From Chthoniobacterales bacterium (lineage in GTDB: Bacteria; Verrucomicrobiota; Verrucomicrobiia; Chthoniobacterales; UBA6821): a stretch of DNA of 63,245 nt. Below, piece after piece: positions 32,737 to 41,697 of the stretch (position 1 is the stretch's first letter; the number at the start of each line of letters is the position of its first letter). A program made the position numbers and the translations under genes. The DNA is taken from contig JAIEQF010000009.1 of assembly GCA_019747895.1 (NCBI GenBank), positions 1 to 63,245 of the forward strand. The letters run 5' to 3'. The notes beneath the pieces are model-generated. The model saw only the letters and a list, made by a program, of their open reading frames with translations, made no database searches and had not been told where the DNA came from.

Positions 32737-34374
32737 CTAAATTTTCTTCAGCTTCTCGACATAGTCCAAAAGCCGATCTTGCTCATCAATAAAACCACGT
32801 GCTGCCACGTAGAGGTCAGGACGAATGAGAAGCCAAGTAGCGCTCGTAATTCCGAAATGTTGATGTGCTTTTCCTTCAGGATCCAAAAAGTGAGTTGCCT
32901 CACTAGAGCCGACAGGAATAAGGCCGTGCCAGACCGCAAGAGGCTGTGGAGCTAGTTTTAAAATCTCCTCATTAACCAAAAGCTCTTCCATGAGAGAACG
33001 TCGCTCATCAGAGAGATGTTCCCCAGAAAAAACAAGCAAGGTGTGATCTGTTTTCAGAAATTCTTTCCAAAGCGAAACCTCTTCTCCTGTGGCTTCATTG
33101 ATGACAGGAGAGTTGTAAGCGCGCCACCCTGCTTGATATTTTCGTTTATCAACACTCAAGAGATCATGTTCAATCAGATAACTGGATGGATAATGAATAC
33201 TCATCTCCGAAAATTTTTCTGCGAGCATTTCTTGCAAGACGGGCGCATGAAGCAGCACTCCCACTAAAATATCTTTGCCAATACGCGCCATCGAATTATT
33301 AGCAATGCCAGCATGAAGCAATTTTGTCGTCTCTTCCACTAGTGCTTTGGCAATGGGATAGCGCTCCTCGGAATAACTCTCAGCGATCATCTTTGCATCA
33401 CCAATTCCTTGCGTTATCAAACGCAACTTCCAACCAAGATTGAAGGCATCCTGAATTCCCGTGTTCATTCCTTGACCACCAGCGGGACTATGAATGTGAC
33501 AGGCATCGCCGAGGAGAAAGATGCGGTCGACGTAATTTTGACCAGCGATACGCTCATTGACCCCAAAGTAGGAGAGCCACTCTGGATCATAGAAACGAAG
33601 ATGCCCCAAACCTGTTTCCTTGAGGTACCCTTGCATCTCTTCAAGCGTTGGCGTGCTGTGATCGCTCCGATCTTTCCGTTGAGTGAACATGCGAAACACT
33701 CCCTTCTTCACAGGAAAAAAGATCGTCGTATAATCATTTCCCCAACTGACAAACATCGCATCCTCGCGAAGAGGTCCTTCCACCTTGGCATCAATGAGCA
33801 CAAAACCCAATGCTTCTGTTTCACCCTCAAAGGAAAGACCGAGGCCATGCCGAACCACACTCCTGGCGCCATCACATCCAGCAAGATAGGCCACCTCAAG
33901 TTGTTCACGAGAGCCATCAGTTTTCAAAAGCACTGCCGTCACTTTTTGTTCATCTTGCGAAAAAGAAGTTAGCTCTACTCCTCGCTCAACTGTGACACCA
34001 AGAGCCTCAAGACGGCGTTCCAAAATTTCTTCCGTGTGACTTTGAGGTAAGATCACTGGCAGAGGATAAGCAGAATCGACACCACGATTGGAAGGAATGT
34101 CATTGAGTACTTTTCCATGATCGGCAAAAACAAAATGTCGAATTGGCAGCGCCACTTTGAGAAATTCTTCCGCGACACCCATCGCTGCAAAACACTCCAA
34201 CGTGCCACTCCAAATTGCTAACGCTTTTGATTGCGTCGAATGTGATGGGCTATGATCGACGATGCGAACAGGAACTCCATGGCGACAACACTCAATGGCC
34301 AACGTCAACCCGCCCGGTCCCGCGCCAACAATAAGAACTAGCCCTGGTATTTTATCTGCATTTGGTTTTTTCAT
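32737..34374 (-). CDS. FAD-dependent aromatic-ring monooxygenase
   Basis: The product is 545 residues of the PheA/TfdB/MhpA (flavoprotein hydroxylase) type. The FAD-binding GxGxxG is VLIVGAGPGGLTLAIE at residues 14-30; the internal DG motif is CDGARSVVRHGLG, and the second FAD motif is GDACHIHSPAGGQGMNTGIQ. A thioredoxin-like C-terminal domain of about 150 residues follows, usual for this group. Likely it hydroxylates a phenolic or polyketide substrate with NAD(P)H; the substrate cannot be inferred. No catabolic partners are adjacent. Confidence 0.85.
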   Translation of the reverse strand: MKKPNADKIPGLVLIVGAGPGGLTLAIECCRHGVPVRIVDHSPSHSTQSKALAIWSGTLECFAAMGVAEEFLKVALPIRHFVFADHGKVLNDIPSNRGVDSAYPLPVILPQSHTEEILERRLEALGVTVERGVELTSFSQDEQKVTAVLLKTDGSREQLEVAYLAGCDGARSVVRHGLGLSFEGETEALGFVLIDAKVEGPLREDAMFVSWGNDYTTIFFPVKKGVFRMFTQRKDRSDHSTPTLEEMQGYLKETGLGHLRFYDPEWLSYFGVNERIAGQNYVDRIFLLGDACHIHSPAGGQGMNTGIQDAFNLGWKLRLITQGIGDAKMIAESYSEERYPIAKALVEETTKLLHAGIANNSMARIGKDILVGVLLHAPVLQEMLAEKFSEMSIHYPSSYLIEHDLLSVDKRKYQAGWRAYNSPVINEATGEEVSLWKEFLKTDHTLLVFSGEHLSDERRSLMEELLVNEEILKLAPQPLAVWHGLIPVGSSEATHFLDPEGKAHQHFGITSATWLLIRPDLYVAARGFIDEQDRLLDYVEKLKKI

Positions 34375-34600
34375 GCCACAACAACCTATCGGAAGTCATG
34401 CTGAGAAAGCAAGGCGCCTTTGAGAAAGCCTCTATGGTAAATGAATTTTAAAAAAGAAAGATGTACTCAAAATACATCGACATTCAGATAAAAAGCATCT
34501 ACAACCTCCGCTCCCTTAGCAAAAATGAAAATATTTTCCCCTGCTGACTATTTTCGTATCGATATCTCTAGCTCTCTCTTCTTCTCTTTTCTCCATCTCC

Positions 34601-34867
34601 ATGGTAGGAGAAAATTCTGGCCACGGTCATAATCCCCAACGTCCTCAAGAACATTTTCCCTCTGCGAGGGAAAATACGTCAGCAGCTCGTGAGGCATCAG
34701 AGATTGACGCTCTTTCCGCACAAGCTCAGCGAGGAACAGCTCTCCTTGCTACAGATCAAACAGAACTTGAAGCCTCCGTTACAGGACAAGAAGCAATAGT
34801 TTCAACTGCCAACAATATTATTCCCACAGAAACAGCATTCCTACCAACATATAGTCAAATTACTTAG
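34601..34867 (+). CDS. Hypothetical protein ending inside a MITE
   Basis: The product is 88 residues, polar, Gln/Glu/Ser-rich, with no signal peptide. The last five codons (YSQIT) and the stop lie in the terminal repeat of the 166-bp MITE inserted at 34850. If the insertion duplicated a TA, the original gene ended with TAA at this very point. If instead the whole 166 bp is removed, the frame runs on into a 52-codon open stretch (35016-35174). The family is unknown. Confidence 0.45.
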   Translation: MVGENSGHGHNPQRPQEHFPSARENTSAAREASEIDALSAQAQRGTALLATDQTELEASVTGQEAIVSTANNIIPTETAFLPTYSQIT

Positions 34868-35015
34868 AAATTACAGGGAAGAACGCAGGAATTTTTAGAA
34901 AAGGCCAGGCCGAAGACCCAGCGCTATCTAAACGATAACGTGACGGGATGAGAACGCAGTCTTTTCCTAAAAAGGACAGGTCAATTGCTTGTAAGTTCTA
35001 AGTAATTTGACTATA
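34850..35015 (+). mobile_element. 166-bp MITE, copy 2, at the end of a gene
   Basis: Same ends and length as the other copies, with single-base differences (GACCCAGCGC, GGACAGGTC). It lies exactly at the 3' end of the small gene at 34601. Confidence 0.88.
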
Positions 35016-35174
35016 AGCCGTAAACAGGGAGCGCCTCAATGGGAACTCATGAATCTTCCTGGTCTCGAAAATCTCCCAGCCATTCAATGGAAACTTGCTA
35101 TAGTCAAAAAAATGAAGCCTCATCATCATCGCTCCTCTATTGATCGTCTAAAAACTATTTTAGAATTGTCGTGA
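35016..35174 (+). pseudogene. Possible 3' remnant of the MITE-interrupted gene
   Basis: Immediately after the MITE, 52 codons are open up to TGA 35172-35174. The translation looks protein-like (QWELMNLPGLENLPAIQWKL, then RSSIDRLKTILELS) and has no start codon of its own near the MITE. It is in frame with the upstream gene only if the full 166 bp is treated as inserted. It could be the severed C-terminus or an older fragment. Confidence 0.35.
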
Positions 35175-35190
35175 AGCTATCTAAAAAAAT

Positions 35191-36090
35191 TCACGAAGGC
35201 CTCTTCAACAACTCCTGAGCAAATAATCCCAGCATTTTTCCTCGTGGGCCAAAATCTCGAAGAGCCTGATCGGAAGCAGCTGTCAGCTTAGCAGCTTTAC
35301 GGCGTGAAGCTTCGAGGCCGATGATGGCAGGATAGGTCGCTTTCTTGGCGGCGAGATCTTTGCCGGCACTTTTCCCGAGTTGGGCGCTTGATTGAGTGAC
35401 ATCCAAAATGTCATCGATGATTTGAAACGCGAGGCCCAACGCTTTCCCAAATTTGGTTAAGGCCTTCAATTGCTTTGGAGTCGCATTGGCCATCATCCCT
35501 CCAAGACGCAAGGAGAGGACGATCATCGCTGCCGTCTTCCGCTCATGAATGAAGCGGACATCGGCCAAAGTCACTTTTTTCCCTTCGGCTTCGAGGTCGG
35601 CAACCTGTCCAGCAATCAGCTGCTGGCTTCCTGCCGCCACGCTCATTTCTTGGAGAAATTTTATTAGTGGATACCTCTTCGGCGGCGTGATTTGCGAGAG
35701 TAATTCAAAACTCCTCGTGAGGAGCGCATCCCCGGCTAGAATGGCTATCCCCTCCCCAAAAACTTTATGCGATGTGGGCTTTCCACGCCTCAGATCATCA
35801 TCATCCATCGCTGGAAGATCATCGTGAATGAGCGAGTATGTGTGAAGGCATTCGAGAGCACAGGCCACTGGCATCACTTCCTTCAAAATATTTTCCCGAT
35901 TGCTGCACGCTTCAGCTGCCGCTAAACACAACAGCGGTCGGAGCCGCTTCCCACCAGCCAAGAGACTATACCGCATCGCGCGATGAATTGTTTTGGGAAG
36001 AACGTGCTGCGAGGGCAAAGCTTTGTTCAAAGCTTTCTCAATTAAGTTGAGGTGTAGAATGAAGGCTGAAGGCTGAAGGCTAAAGGCCAT
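35191..36090 (-). CDS. ispA: Polyprenyl (farnesyl-type) diphosphate synthase
   Basis: From ATG 36090 the product is 299 residues. The first Asp-rich motif is in HDDLPAMDDDDLRRGKPTSH, and the second is IIDDILDVT. With the KRLRPLL motif these place it among short-chain (IspA-like) trans-prenyl synthases that condense IPP with allylic diphosphates. Residues 2-9 (AFSLQPSA) are the translation of an AGCCTTC heptamer array; the next Met (about residue 38) would remove the first helix. It supplies C15 or C20 precursor for undecaprenyl-phosphate and quinones. Confidence 0.9.
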   Translation of the reverse strand: MAFSLQPSAFILHLNLIEKALNKALPSQHVLPKTIHRAMRYSLLAGGKRLRPLLCLAAAEACSNRENILKEVMPVACALECLHTYSLIHDDLPAMDDDDLRRGKPTSHKVFGEGIAILAGDALLTRSFELLSQITPPKRYPLIKFLQEMSVAAGSQQLIAGQVADLEAEGKKVTLADVRFIHERKTAAMIVLSLRLGGMMANATPKQLKALTKFGKALGLAFQIIDDILDVTQSSAQLGKSAGKDLAAKKATYPAIIGLEASRRKAAKLTAASDQALRDFGPRGKMLGLFAQELLKRPS

Positions 36091-36224
36091 GTTAGTTGAA
36101 AACAAAGATACGATTTTTTGAATCCAACATTTTTTATGATGTCATATTCTGAAACTACTTGTCTTTTCTTCAGCCTTCAGCCCTTAGCCTTGAGCCTGTT
36201 GTAGGCCGTAGGCGGCCTACAAGG
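36060..36224. repeat. Inverted heptamer arrays (AGCCTTC type) between aminotransferase and ispA
   Basis: On the plus strand, GAAGGCTGAAGGCTGAAGGC at 36060-36079 (inside the ispA start) is mirrored by CTTCAGCCTTCAGCCCTTAG at about 36170-36189. A separate 9-bp hairpin, TTGTAGGCC/GGCCTACAA, overlaps the aminotransferase stop at about 36198-36222. Confidence 0.8.
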
Positions 36225-37380
36225 TCTTACAAAAATTCTCCAAGCGATCCATTCCTTCTTTGATAATGTCCAAGCCAACTGCATAGCTCAGGCGGATGGT
36301 CTTGTCATCACCAAAAGCAATTCCTGGAACAACAGCAACGTTCGCTTTGCTCAAGAGACGATCTGCAAAGTTGGACGAAGAGAGTCCCAACTTAGCAATT
36401 GAAGCTAAAATATAGAAAGCTCCCTCTGGCTTCACCGCAGAAATGTTAGGCATGTTGGAAAGACGTTGGAACATGTATTCACGACGAATGTTAAATTCTT
36501 CGCGCATGTCAGCCACGCATTGTTGACTCGAAGTAAGAGCTGCTAAAGCTCCCTTTTGGGCAAAAGAACAAGGCGCGGAGGTGCTATGGCTTTGCAAAGA
36601 ATCAATTGCTTGCGCGATGTGTTTAGGAGCACCGAGATAACCGAGACGCCATCCCGTCATCGCATAAGCTTTGCTAAATCCGTTCACGGTGATCGTCAGA
36701 TCACGAGCCTCTGGAGTGAGGGAAGCAACGCTGATATGCTTCGCTTCATCATAAATGAGATGCTCATAAATTTCATCGGAGAGAATCAAAATTTCCTCAT
36801 CGGCAGCGACCTCAACAATCGCACGCAGTTCTTCTTTCGTGTAAACAGCACCGGTTGGATTGCCAGGTGAGTTGATGATGACCATCTTTGTCCGTGGCGA
36901 CATTGCGTTAGCAAAATCATCAGCAGTCATCTTCCAGTTGTTTGCTGCTGTTGTCTGAACGATGACGGGCTCTGCACCAGCAAGACGCACCATTTCTGGA
37001 TAGCTCAACCAATAGGGAGCAGGAATGATGACTTCATCTCCCTCTCCCACGCAGGCCAAGATCGCATTGAAGCAACTCTGTTTAGCTCCATTGCTAACGA
37101 TGATCTCGCTAGGACTATACTCGAGGTTATTTTCTGTTTTAAATTTATGTGAGATTGCCTCGCGAAGCTCAGGAATGCCAGAGCTTGGAGTGTAACGCGT
37201 GAAGTTTGCTATGAGCGCTTGTGCCGCCGCTTCTTTAATATGCTCTGGCGTATCAAAATCAGGTTCGCCTGCAGCAAAACTACAGACATTCACTCCTTCA
37301 GCGAGGAGTGCTTTTGCTTTGCTGTCGATGGCAAGGGTCAGAGAGGGAGTGATGTTAGCGAGACGAGACGCGAGTTCCAT
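36217..37380 (-). CDS. Class I pyridoxal-phosphate aminotransferase (aspartate type)
   Basis: The product is 387 residues and a fold-type I aminotransferase. The PLP lysine is in NGFSKAYAMTGWRLGYLG, and the substrate-carboxylate arginine is in the C-terminal TIRLSYAVG. Motifs INSPGNPTGAVYTKEEL and the N-terminal ASRLANITPSLTLAIDSKAK match the AspB/AAT-Ib branch of aspartate aminotransferases. It probably makes aspartate from oxaloacetate; prephenate or other specificities are possible in this branch. Confidence 0.88.
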   Translation of the reverse strand: MELASRLANITPSLTLAIDSKAKALLAEGVNVCSFAAGEPDFDTPEHIKEAAAQALIANFTRYTPSSGIPELREAISHKFKTENNLEYSPSEIIVSNGAKQSCFNAILACVGEGDEVIIPAPYWLSYPEMVRLAGAEPVIVQTTAANNWKMTADDFANAMSPRTKMVIINSPGNPTGAVYTKEELRAIVEVAADEEILILSDEIYEHLIYDEAKHISVASLTPEARDLTITVNGFSKAYAMTGWRLGYLGAPKHIAQAIDSLQSHSTSAPCSFAQKGALAALTSSQQCVADMREEFNIRREYMFQRLSNMPNISAVKPEGAFYILASIAKLGLSSSNFADRLLSKANVAVVPGIAFGDDKTIRLSYAVGLDIIKEGMDRLENFCKTL

Positions 37381-37420
37381 AAGAAGTAAGAGCAGGAGTT
37401 AGGTTGATTAAAAATTGAAA

Positions 37421-38464
37421 TTACTTTTGAAGATGATGTTCGATCACCGTTTTGAAATTATTTTCGTTGATGTTAATGATAGCTGTTTCACGAGTGACAC
37501 TCTCTGGAGCATCAGAAGCATGGGCAGCATTGACCATGATGTCTTGACCAAACTCTTTGCGAATTGTTCCGTGCGGCGCTTTAGAAGGATCAGTTGGCCC
37601 AAGGGTCTCACGAATTTTACGAATCGCATCGACGCCTTGGTAGATTAAAGCGATGCAAAGTTCGCTGCCAGACTCCGCATGACTCTCTTCAGGACATTCA
37701 GAAGGACGACGGCCTGACATGAAGGCAACAATCGACTCCCAATGCGAACGACCATCGGGAAGTTTTTTTTCTAAAACTTCGAGCACGGGACCATAAAATT
37801 CTTTTGCTTGCGCCACGCTCATGCGATGAACTTTGCAACCGACAATCGCCAAGCCAGTGCGGGCTAGCAGGTCGATGACGCCACCGGGACGGGTGTTAGC
37901 AAAACGGAAATTGTCTGGCTTAATGAGCACCAATGTTTTTTCTAAAACAGCATCGACTGGGAAGGTTGCCTTCGCATCTAAAATGCCTCCATCCTTGTCG
38001 GAGAATGCTGCGAGGGCCTTCAATCCTGCCACAGCCTCTTCAGTCGTTGCTGGCGCAATCACCGCAGGCTCAAAATAAAATATGCTTGGCTTCTGATCGC
38101 TCTCTCCTTTTTGGATCATGAAATGCTCTCCGTACGTGTCACGAACGGTTTCGCCACGACCATGCATTGTTTTGTCGTTTCCGACAATCGCACTCATTTT
38201 CTCGACCGCATCTTCTCCATGAAAAAGTAGGACCATGGCCTGATCTTGCGGAGCTTTTAAAGAGTTCTTGAAAAAGTTAGCGCTCAATGGCTGGCTTTTC
38301 AAGCTGGCAGAAAGCTGCTCTCGAAGTTCAACACTCGGTGTAAACATGCGAGCGCCGATGAGCTCTAATCCAGAACGAGAAAGCAGGCGAGAAATAATAT
38401 TTCCTGTGCGAGCCTTGAGCAAGGCTTGAGGTGTAATAAAGACGTAGGTAAGTTGATGAGACAC
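37421..38464 (-). CDS. ndk: Two-domain nucleoside diphosphate kinase
   Basis: The product is 347 residues, about twice the usual length. The C-terminal half (about 165-335) is a normal NDK domain: KTLVLIKPDN at the start and the active-site histidine in VNAAHASDAPES. The N-terminal half (1-125) is a second NDK fold (YVFITPQALLKARTGNIISR, HGRGETVRDTYGEHFMI), but it lacks the KPD lysine and the NxxHxSDS catalytic segment. It is probably structural or regulatory. NDK balances NTP pools using ATP. Confidence 0.85.
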   Translation of the reverse strand: MSHQLTYVFITPQALLKARTGNIISRLLSRSGLELIGARMFTPSVELREQLSASLKSQPLSANFFKNSLKAPQDQAMVLLFHGEDAVEKMSAIVGNDKTMHGRGETVRDTYGEHFMIQKGESDQKPSIFYFEPAVIAPATTEEAVAGLKALAAFSDKDGGILDAKATFPVDAVLEKTLVLIKPDNFRFANTRPGGVIDLLARTGLAIVGCKVHRMSVAQAKEFYGPVLEVLEKKLPDGRSHWESIVAFMSGRRPSECPEESHAESGSELCIALIYQGVDAIRKIRETLGPTDPSKAPHGTIRKEFGQDIMVNAAHASDAPESVTRETAIININENNFKTVIEHHLQK

Positions 38465-38629
38465 GATAAAGATAGGATCACCACCCTCTCAACAAGTCAT
38501 TATTACAAAAGAAACAACGATCCTTGGCTTCAGCAAAGGAAGAAGGCGGGCGATAAGTCTAGTCAAGCTTGACCAAAGAGTCAATTTGGTTTTTAACGCA
38601 TTTTTTTAGCGCCTGTTGCCTGCTCCGCT

Positions 38630-39340
38630 TTATTTTGGCAATCCGTGAAATGGGTCTCTTCCGTTCAATGCATTATAAACCATCCCCTGGCGGATCCGAT
38701 GCGTCACAACAGCATCTTCTACTATGCTGTCGAGAAACAATTTTATTTTCTCATATTTAGTTTTGGCCTCTTCAGAAGCTCCCCTAAAAGCAGCTTCCTG
38801 TTCAGAAGGATCTTTTGCCTCAGCTTTCTGCAGGGTGCTTTTGAGAGCATTGATATCTACTTCCACAAACCTCAAGGCAATTGGATGCGACTCGTCAGAC
38901 TTCGGACCTCCAAATTCAACAAAAGTTCGTTTTGATTCGTTTGTCTTTTTTTGAATCTGCCGCAAGTAAAAATAAGCCTGCTCCCGAGATGTCAACTCTC
39001 TACCATCAAGACGAGAAACTTGTTCTTCACCTTGCTCTTCGTTTACCGCCCCCCTCAGAAGCAGCCCCATCCTCATAATTGTATTGCGCTATCCCTTGTT
39101 TCTCAGAAGGACCGCTGCCAGGCTCTAACACTCCTCTTGGAACGCCACTGCTCGCATCTTTGCTTCCTGCCTTAGCACGACTCTCTTGAAACCGAGCCTG
39201 ATCCTCGTTTCTGGCAAGATCAGAAGTCTTTTTTTCGGCCAGAAGTAATCCATGGAAAAAACTTTTTCCGAAGAAAAAGTTAATAAAATGACAGCTATAA
39301 AAATAAGGATCGTTAAGAGGGAGTATTTCATAACGCGCAA
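38630..39340 (-). pseudogene. Frameshifted paralogue of the secreted gene at 39593-40252
   Basis: The N-terminal part (from ATG 39340) matches the intact neighbour: LLTFSSEKVFSMDYFWPKKR versus LLTFSSEKVFSMYCCWPKKR. One base fewer after the A-run (AAAAAAAGACTT here, AAAAAAAGGACTT in the intact copy, near 39235) shifts the frame. The similarity continues in the second frame (TSDLARNEDQARF). A run of six G near 39055 shifts it back, and the rest reads to 38630. The two shifts compensate, so this is a recently decayed gene, a phase-variable gene, or a sequencing error in homopolymers. Confidence 0.7.
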
Positions 39341-39363
39341 AAGTTTAGCTTTTGGATGCCTTT

Positions 39364-39529
39364 TATAGTCAAATTACTTAGAAATTACAGGGAAGAACGC
39401 AGGAATTTTTAGAAAAGGCCAGGCCGAAGACCGAGCGCTATCTAAACGATAACGTGACGGGATGAAAACGCAGCATTTTCCTAAAAAGGACAAGTCAATT
39501 GCTTGTAAGTTCTAAGTAATTTGACTATA
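39364..39529 (+). mobile_element. 166-bp MITE, copy 3, between paralogues
   Basis: Full-length copy with perfect 20-bp ends, lying between the decayed and intact paralogues and upstream of the decayed one. Single differences: GATGAAAACG and CAGCATTTTCC. Confidence 0.9.
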
Positions 39530-39592
39530 TCTATTCTTTTTTAAAAAAACGCCATTAAAAATTTTTCCACCTGTTTGCGTATCTTGCCTGAT

Positions 39593-40252
39593 CTATTTGC
39601 GCACCTGTTGCCTTTCTTTCTGATCTCTCAATATTGACAGATACGTCCCATAGCCCACCTGACTAGCCTTGTACTGAACATCTTCTATCATTTTATTGAG
39701 ATGCATGCAGAGATAGAATTCTTTATCTTCAGCACTCTCCAAGGCTGCCTCAAAAGCACTTGCTTGTTCAGCTAGCGGCTTCTGTCCTGCCCGTTCGAGG
39801 GTTACGGTGAGAACATCAATCTCTCGTTGCATCATCTTTAAGGCTAGCGTTTGCGCTTTATCTAATATTTCAGCACGCTCAAAAATCATTTTGGCCTCGT
39901 CGTACTTGCCTTGAATCCGCTGCAAGCAAAGGAATGCCTCCTCCTGATCGCTTAATTCTCCAGCATGAAAATAAGAATCTTCTCCTTCATCTTGTCCGTC
40001 GTCTTGCTTCGCTCCTTTTTGTTCAGATGGGCCTTTTTCAGGTCCTAACGCTCCTCTTGAAACAACACTGCTCTTGTATTCACTCCCATTTTCAGTACGG
40101 CTCTTTTCAAACCGAGCCTGACCCTCGTTTCTGGTAAGATCAAAAGTCCTTTTTTTCGGCCAGCAGCAATACATGGAAAAAACTTTTTCCGAAGAAAAAG
40201 TTAATAAAATAAGGGCAACAAGAACCAAAACTGACAGGGGGGAATGTTTCAT
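39593..40252 (-). CDS. Hypothetical secreted helical protein
   Basis: The product is 219 residues with a signal peptide (MKHSPLSVLVLVALILLTFS, cleavage likely near residue 27). After a basic stretch comes a Gly/Glu/Asp-rich linker, then a helical region (about 100-205) with coiled-coil character (EEAFLCLQRIQGKYDEAKMI). The family is not recognised. It is the intact member of a tandem pair; the leader sequences up to CATAACGCGC are also conserved, so the duplication included the promoter region. Confidence 0.65.
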   Translation of the reverse strand: MKHSPLSVLVLVALILLTFSSEKVFSMYCCWPKKRTFDLTRNEGQARFEKSRTENGSEYKSSVVSRGALGPEKGPSEQKGAKQDDGQDEGEDSYFHAGELSDQEEAFLCLQRIQGKYDEAKMIFERAEILDKAQTLALKMMQREIDVLTVTLERAGQKPLAEQASAFEAALESAEDKEFYLCMHLNKMIEDVQYKASQVGYGTYLSILRDQKERQQVRK

Positions 40253-40277
40253 AACGCGCGCGAGTTTAGCGATCGCG

Positions 40278-41612
40278 TTATTTCCCGTCGATCTCTTTTT
40301 TGAACAATCGCCATTTTTTAATCAGCTGCTCCTCAGCGCCATGGTCCGTTGGAATATAGTAAGAACGAGGCTCTGCGAGGTAGCTCTGCCTCACATAACC
40401 ACCAGGAAAATCGTGAGGATAGAGGTAATTTTTTCCATGCCCCAAATTGGCAGCGCCGGAATAGTGACCATCTCGCAGATGTGATGGCACCGGCAACGAA
40501 CGGCCTGCGGCAACTTCTTTCGCAACGCGCTCTAACGCGAGATAAGAACTGTTGCTCTTGGGCGCGAGCGCCAAATAAGTTGTTACATGAGCTAACGTGA
40601 TGCGCGCTTCAGGAAGCCCGATTGTCTCGACTGTTTGCTGAGCTGCAACGGCCAGCAGAAGGGCTTGAGCATCGGCCAGTCCAATATCTTCGCTCGCCAA
40701 GATGACCAGTCGTCGCACAATAAATCGCGGATCCTCTCCCGCCTGCAGCATCGTTGTTAACCAGTAGAGCGCTGCATCGGGATCACTCCCCCGAATGCTT
40801 TTAATAAAAGCGCTGATCACATCGTAATGACCATCTCCCGTTCGATCATAGACGACGGCTTTTTGCTGAATGCTCTCTTCGGCAATTTTTTGAGTGATCA
40901 CAATCCGACCAGCCTCATTAAACCGAGTTGTCGTCGCTGCAATTTCTAAAGCGTTGAGGCATTTGCGCGCATCGCCATCACTCATCGTAGCAAGATGGCG
41001 CGCGGCAGCGGCTTCTAACGTAATCGGCAAACCTCCAAGTCCCCGCTCCTTGTCTTGCAGCGCTTGATGTTGCAAGGCGATCAAATCTTCTTCGCGCAGC
41101 GGCTTAAGCTCGAACACCTGGACTCGTGAAAGAAGCGGCGCAATCACGGAAAAAAAAGGGTTTTGAGTGGTTGCCCCAATTAACAAAAGCGTTCCTCGCT
41201 CGACATCCGGGAGCAAGGCATCTTGCTGTGCCTTGTTCAAACGATGAATCTCATCGATAAAGAGAAGCGTCCTCTTTCCTATCCGCGCCTGTTGCGAAGC
41301 CACTTCCATCGCTTTGCGAAGATCAGCGACAGCGCCTCCCACTCCACTAAGCTCCATGAAATGACGTTTGCTCTGCGCTGCAATAACTCGCGCAAGACTT
41401 GTTTTGCCGGTTCCTGGCGGCCCATAAAAAATCATCGAGGCGAGACGATCTGCTTCCAAGGCTCGCGACAACAAGCTTCCTTCGCTCAAAAGATGCGCCT
41501 GCCCAACGTACTCTTGAAGCGTGCGGGGCCGCATTCGCGTGGCAAGCGGCGCGTCGAGGCCTAATGAGGCAGGTTGTTGTACAATTGGTTCCTGCTGAAA
41601 AAAATCATCCAT
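40278..41612 (-). CDS. rarA: Replication-associated recombination protein A
   Basis: From ATG 41612 the product is 444 residues; a longer reading from 41708 passes through an array repeat and is rejected. It is an AAA+ ATPase of the RarA/MgsA/WRNIP1 family: Walker A in FYGPPGTGKTSLARVIA, Walker B in LLFIDEIHRLNKAQQDALLP, sensor 1 GATTQNPFFSV. The C-terminal oligomerisation domain is complete (EDPRFIVRRLVILASEDIGL, and YPHDFPGGYVRQSYL). It acts at stalled replication forks. Confidence 0.95.
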   Translation of the reverse strand: MDDFFQQEPIVQQPASLGLDAPLATRMRPRTLQEYVGQAHLLSEGSLLSRALEADRLASMIFYGPPGTGKTSLARVIAAQSKRHFMELSGVGGAVADLRKAMEVASQQARIGKRTLLFIDEIHRLNKAQQDALLPDVERGTLLLIGATTQNPFFSVIAPLLSRVQVFELKPLREEDLIALQHQALQDKERGLGGLPITLEAAAARHLATMSDGDARKCLNALEIAATTTRFNEAGRIVITQKIAEESIQQKAVVYDRTGDGHYDVISAFIKSIRGSDPDAALYWLTTMLQAGEDPRFIVRRLVILASEDIGLADAQALLLAVAAQQTVETIGLPEARITLAHVTTYLALAPKSNSSYLALERVAKEVAAGRSLPVPSHLRDGHYSGAANLGHGKNYLYPHDFPGGYVRQSYLAEPRSYYIPTDHGAEEQLIKKWRLFKKEIDGK

Positions 41613-41614
41613 CT

Positions 41615-41668
41615 TAAAAACGTGAAGAGTAAAGAGCGAAGGGTAAAGAGTATTTTTCTTCTTCTCTC
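41615..41668. repeat. Heptamer array (ACTCTTT type) before rarA
   Basis: The plus strand reads GTGAAGAGTAAAGAGCGAAG and GGTAAAGAGT; on the rarA strand this is ACTCTTTACCCTTCGCTCTT just upstream of the ATG. The spacer also serves the divergent uspA-like gene. Confidence 0.75.
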
Positions 41669-41697
41669 TTTTTAAAATCAAGCTACTATCTTTTTTC

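Noticed and set aside
35099-35110. Fifth MITE copy suggested by CTATAGTCAAA
   Set aside because: Only about nine bases match the element end and the rest differs; chance similarity or a tiny remnant at best.
36198-36222. Terminator after the aminotransferase gene
   Set aside because: The 9-bp stem is good, but no T run follows on either strand and it overlaps the stop codon.
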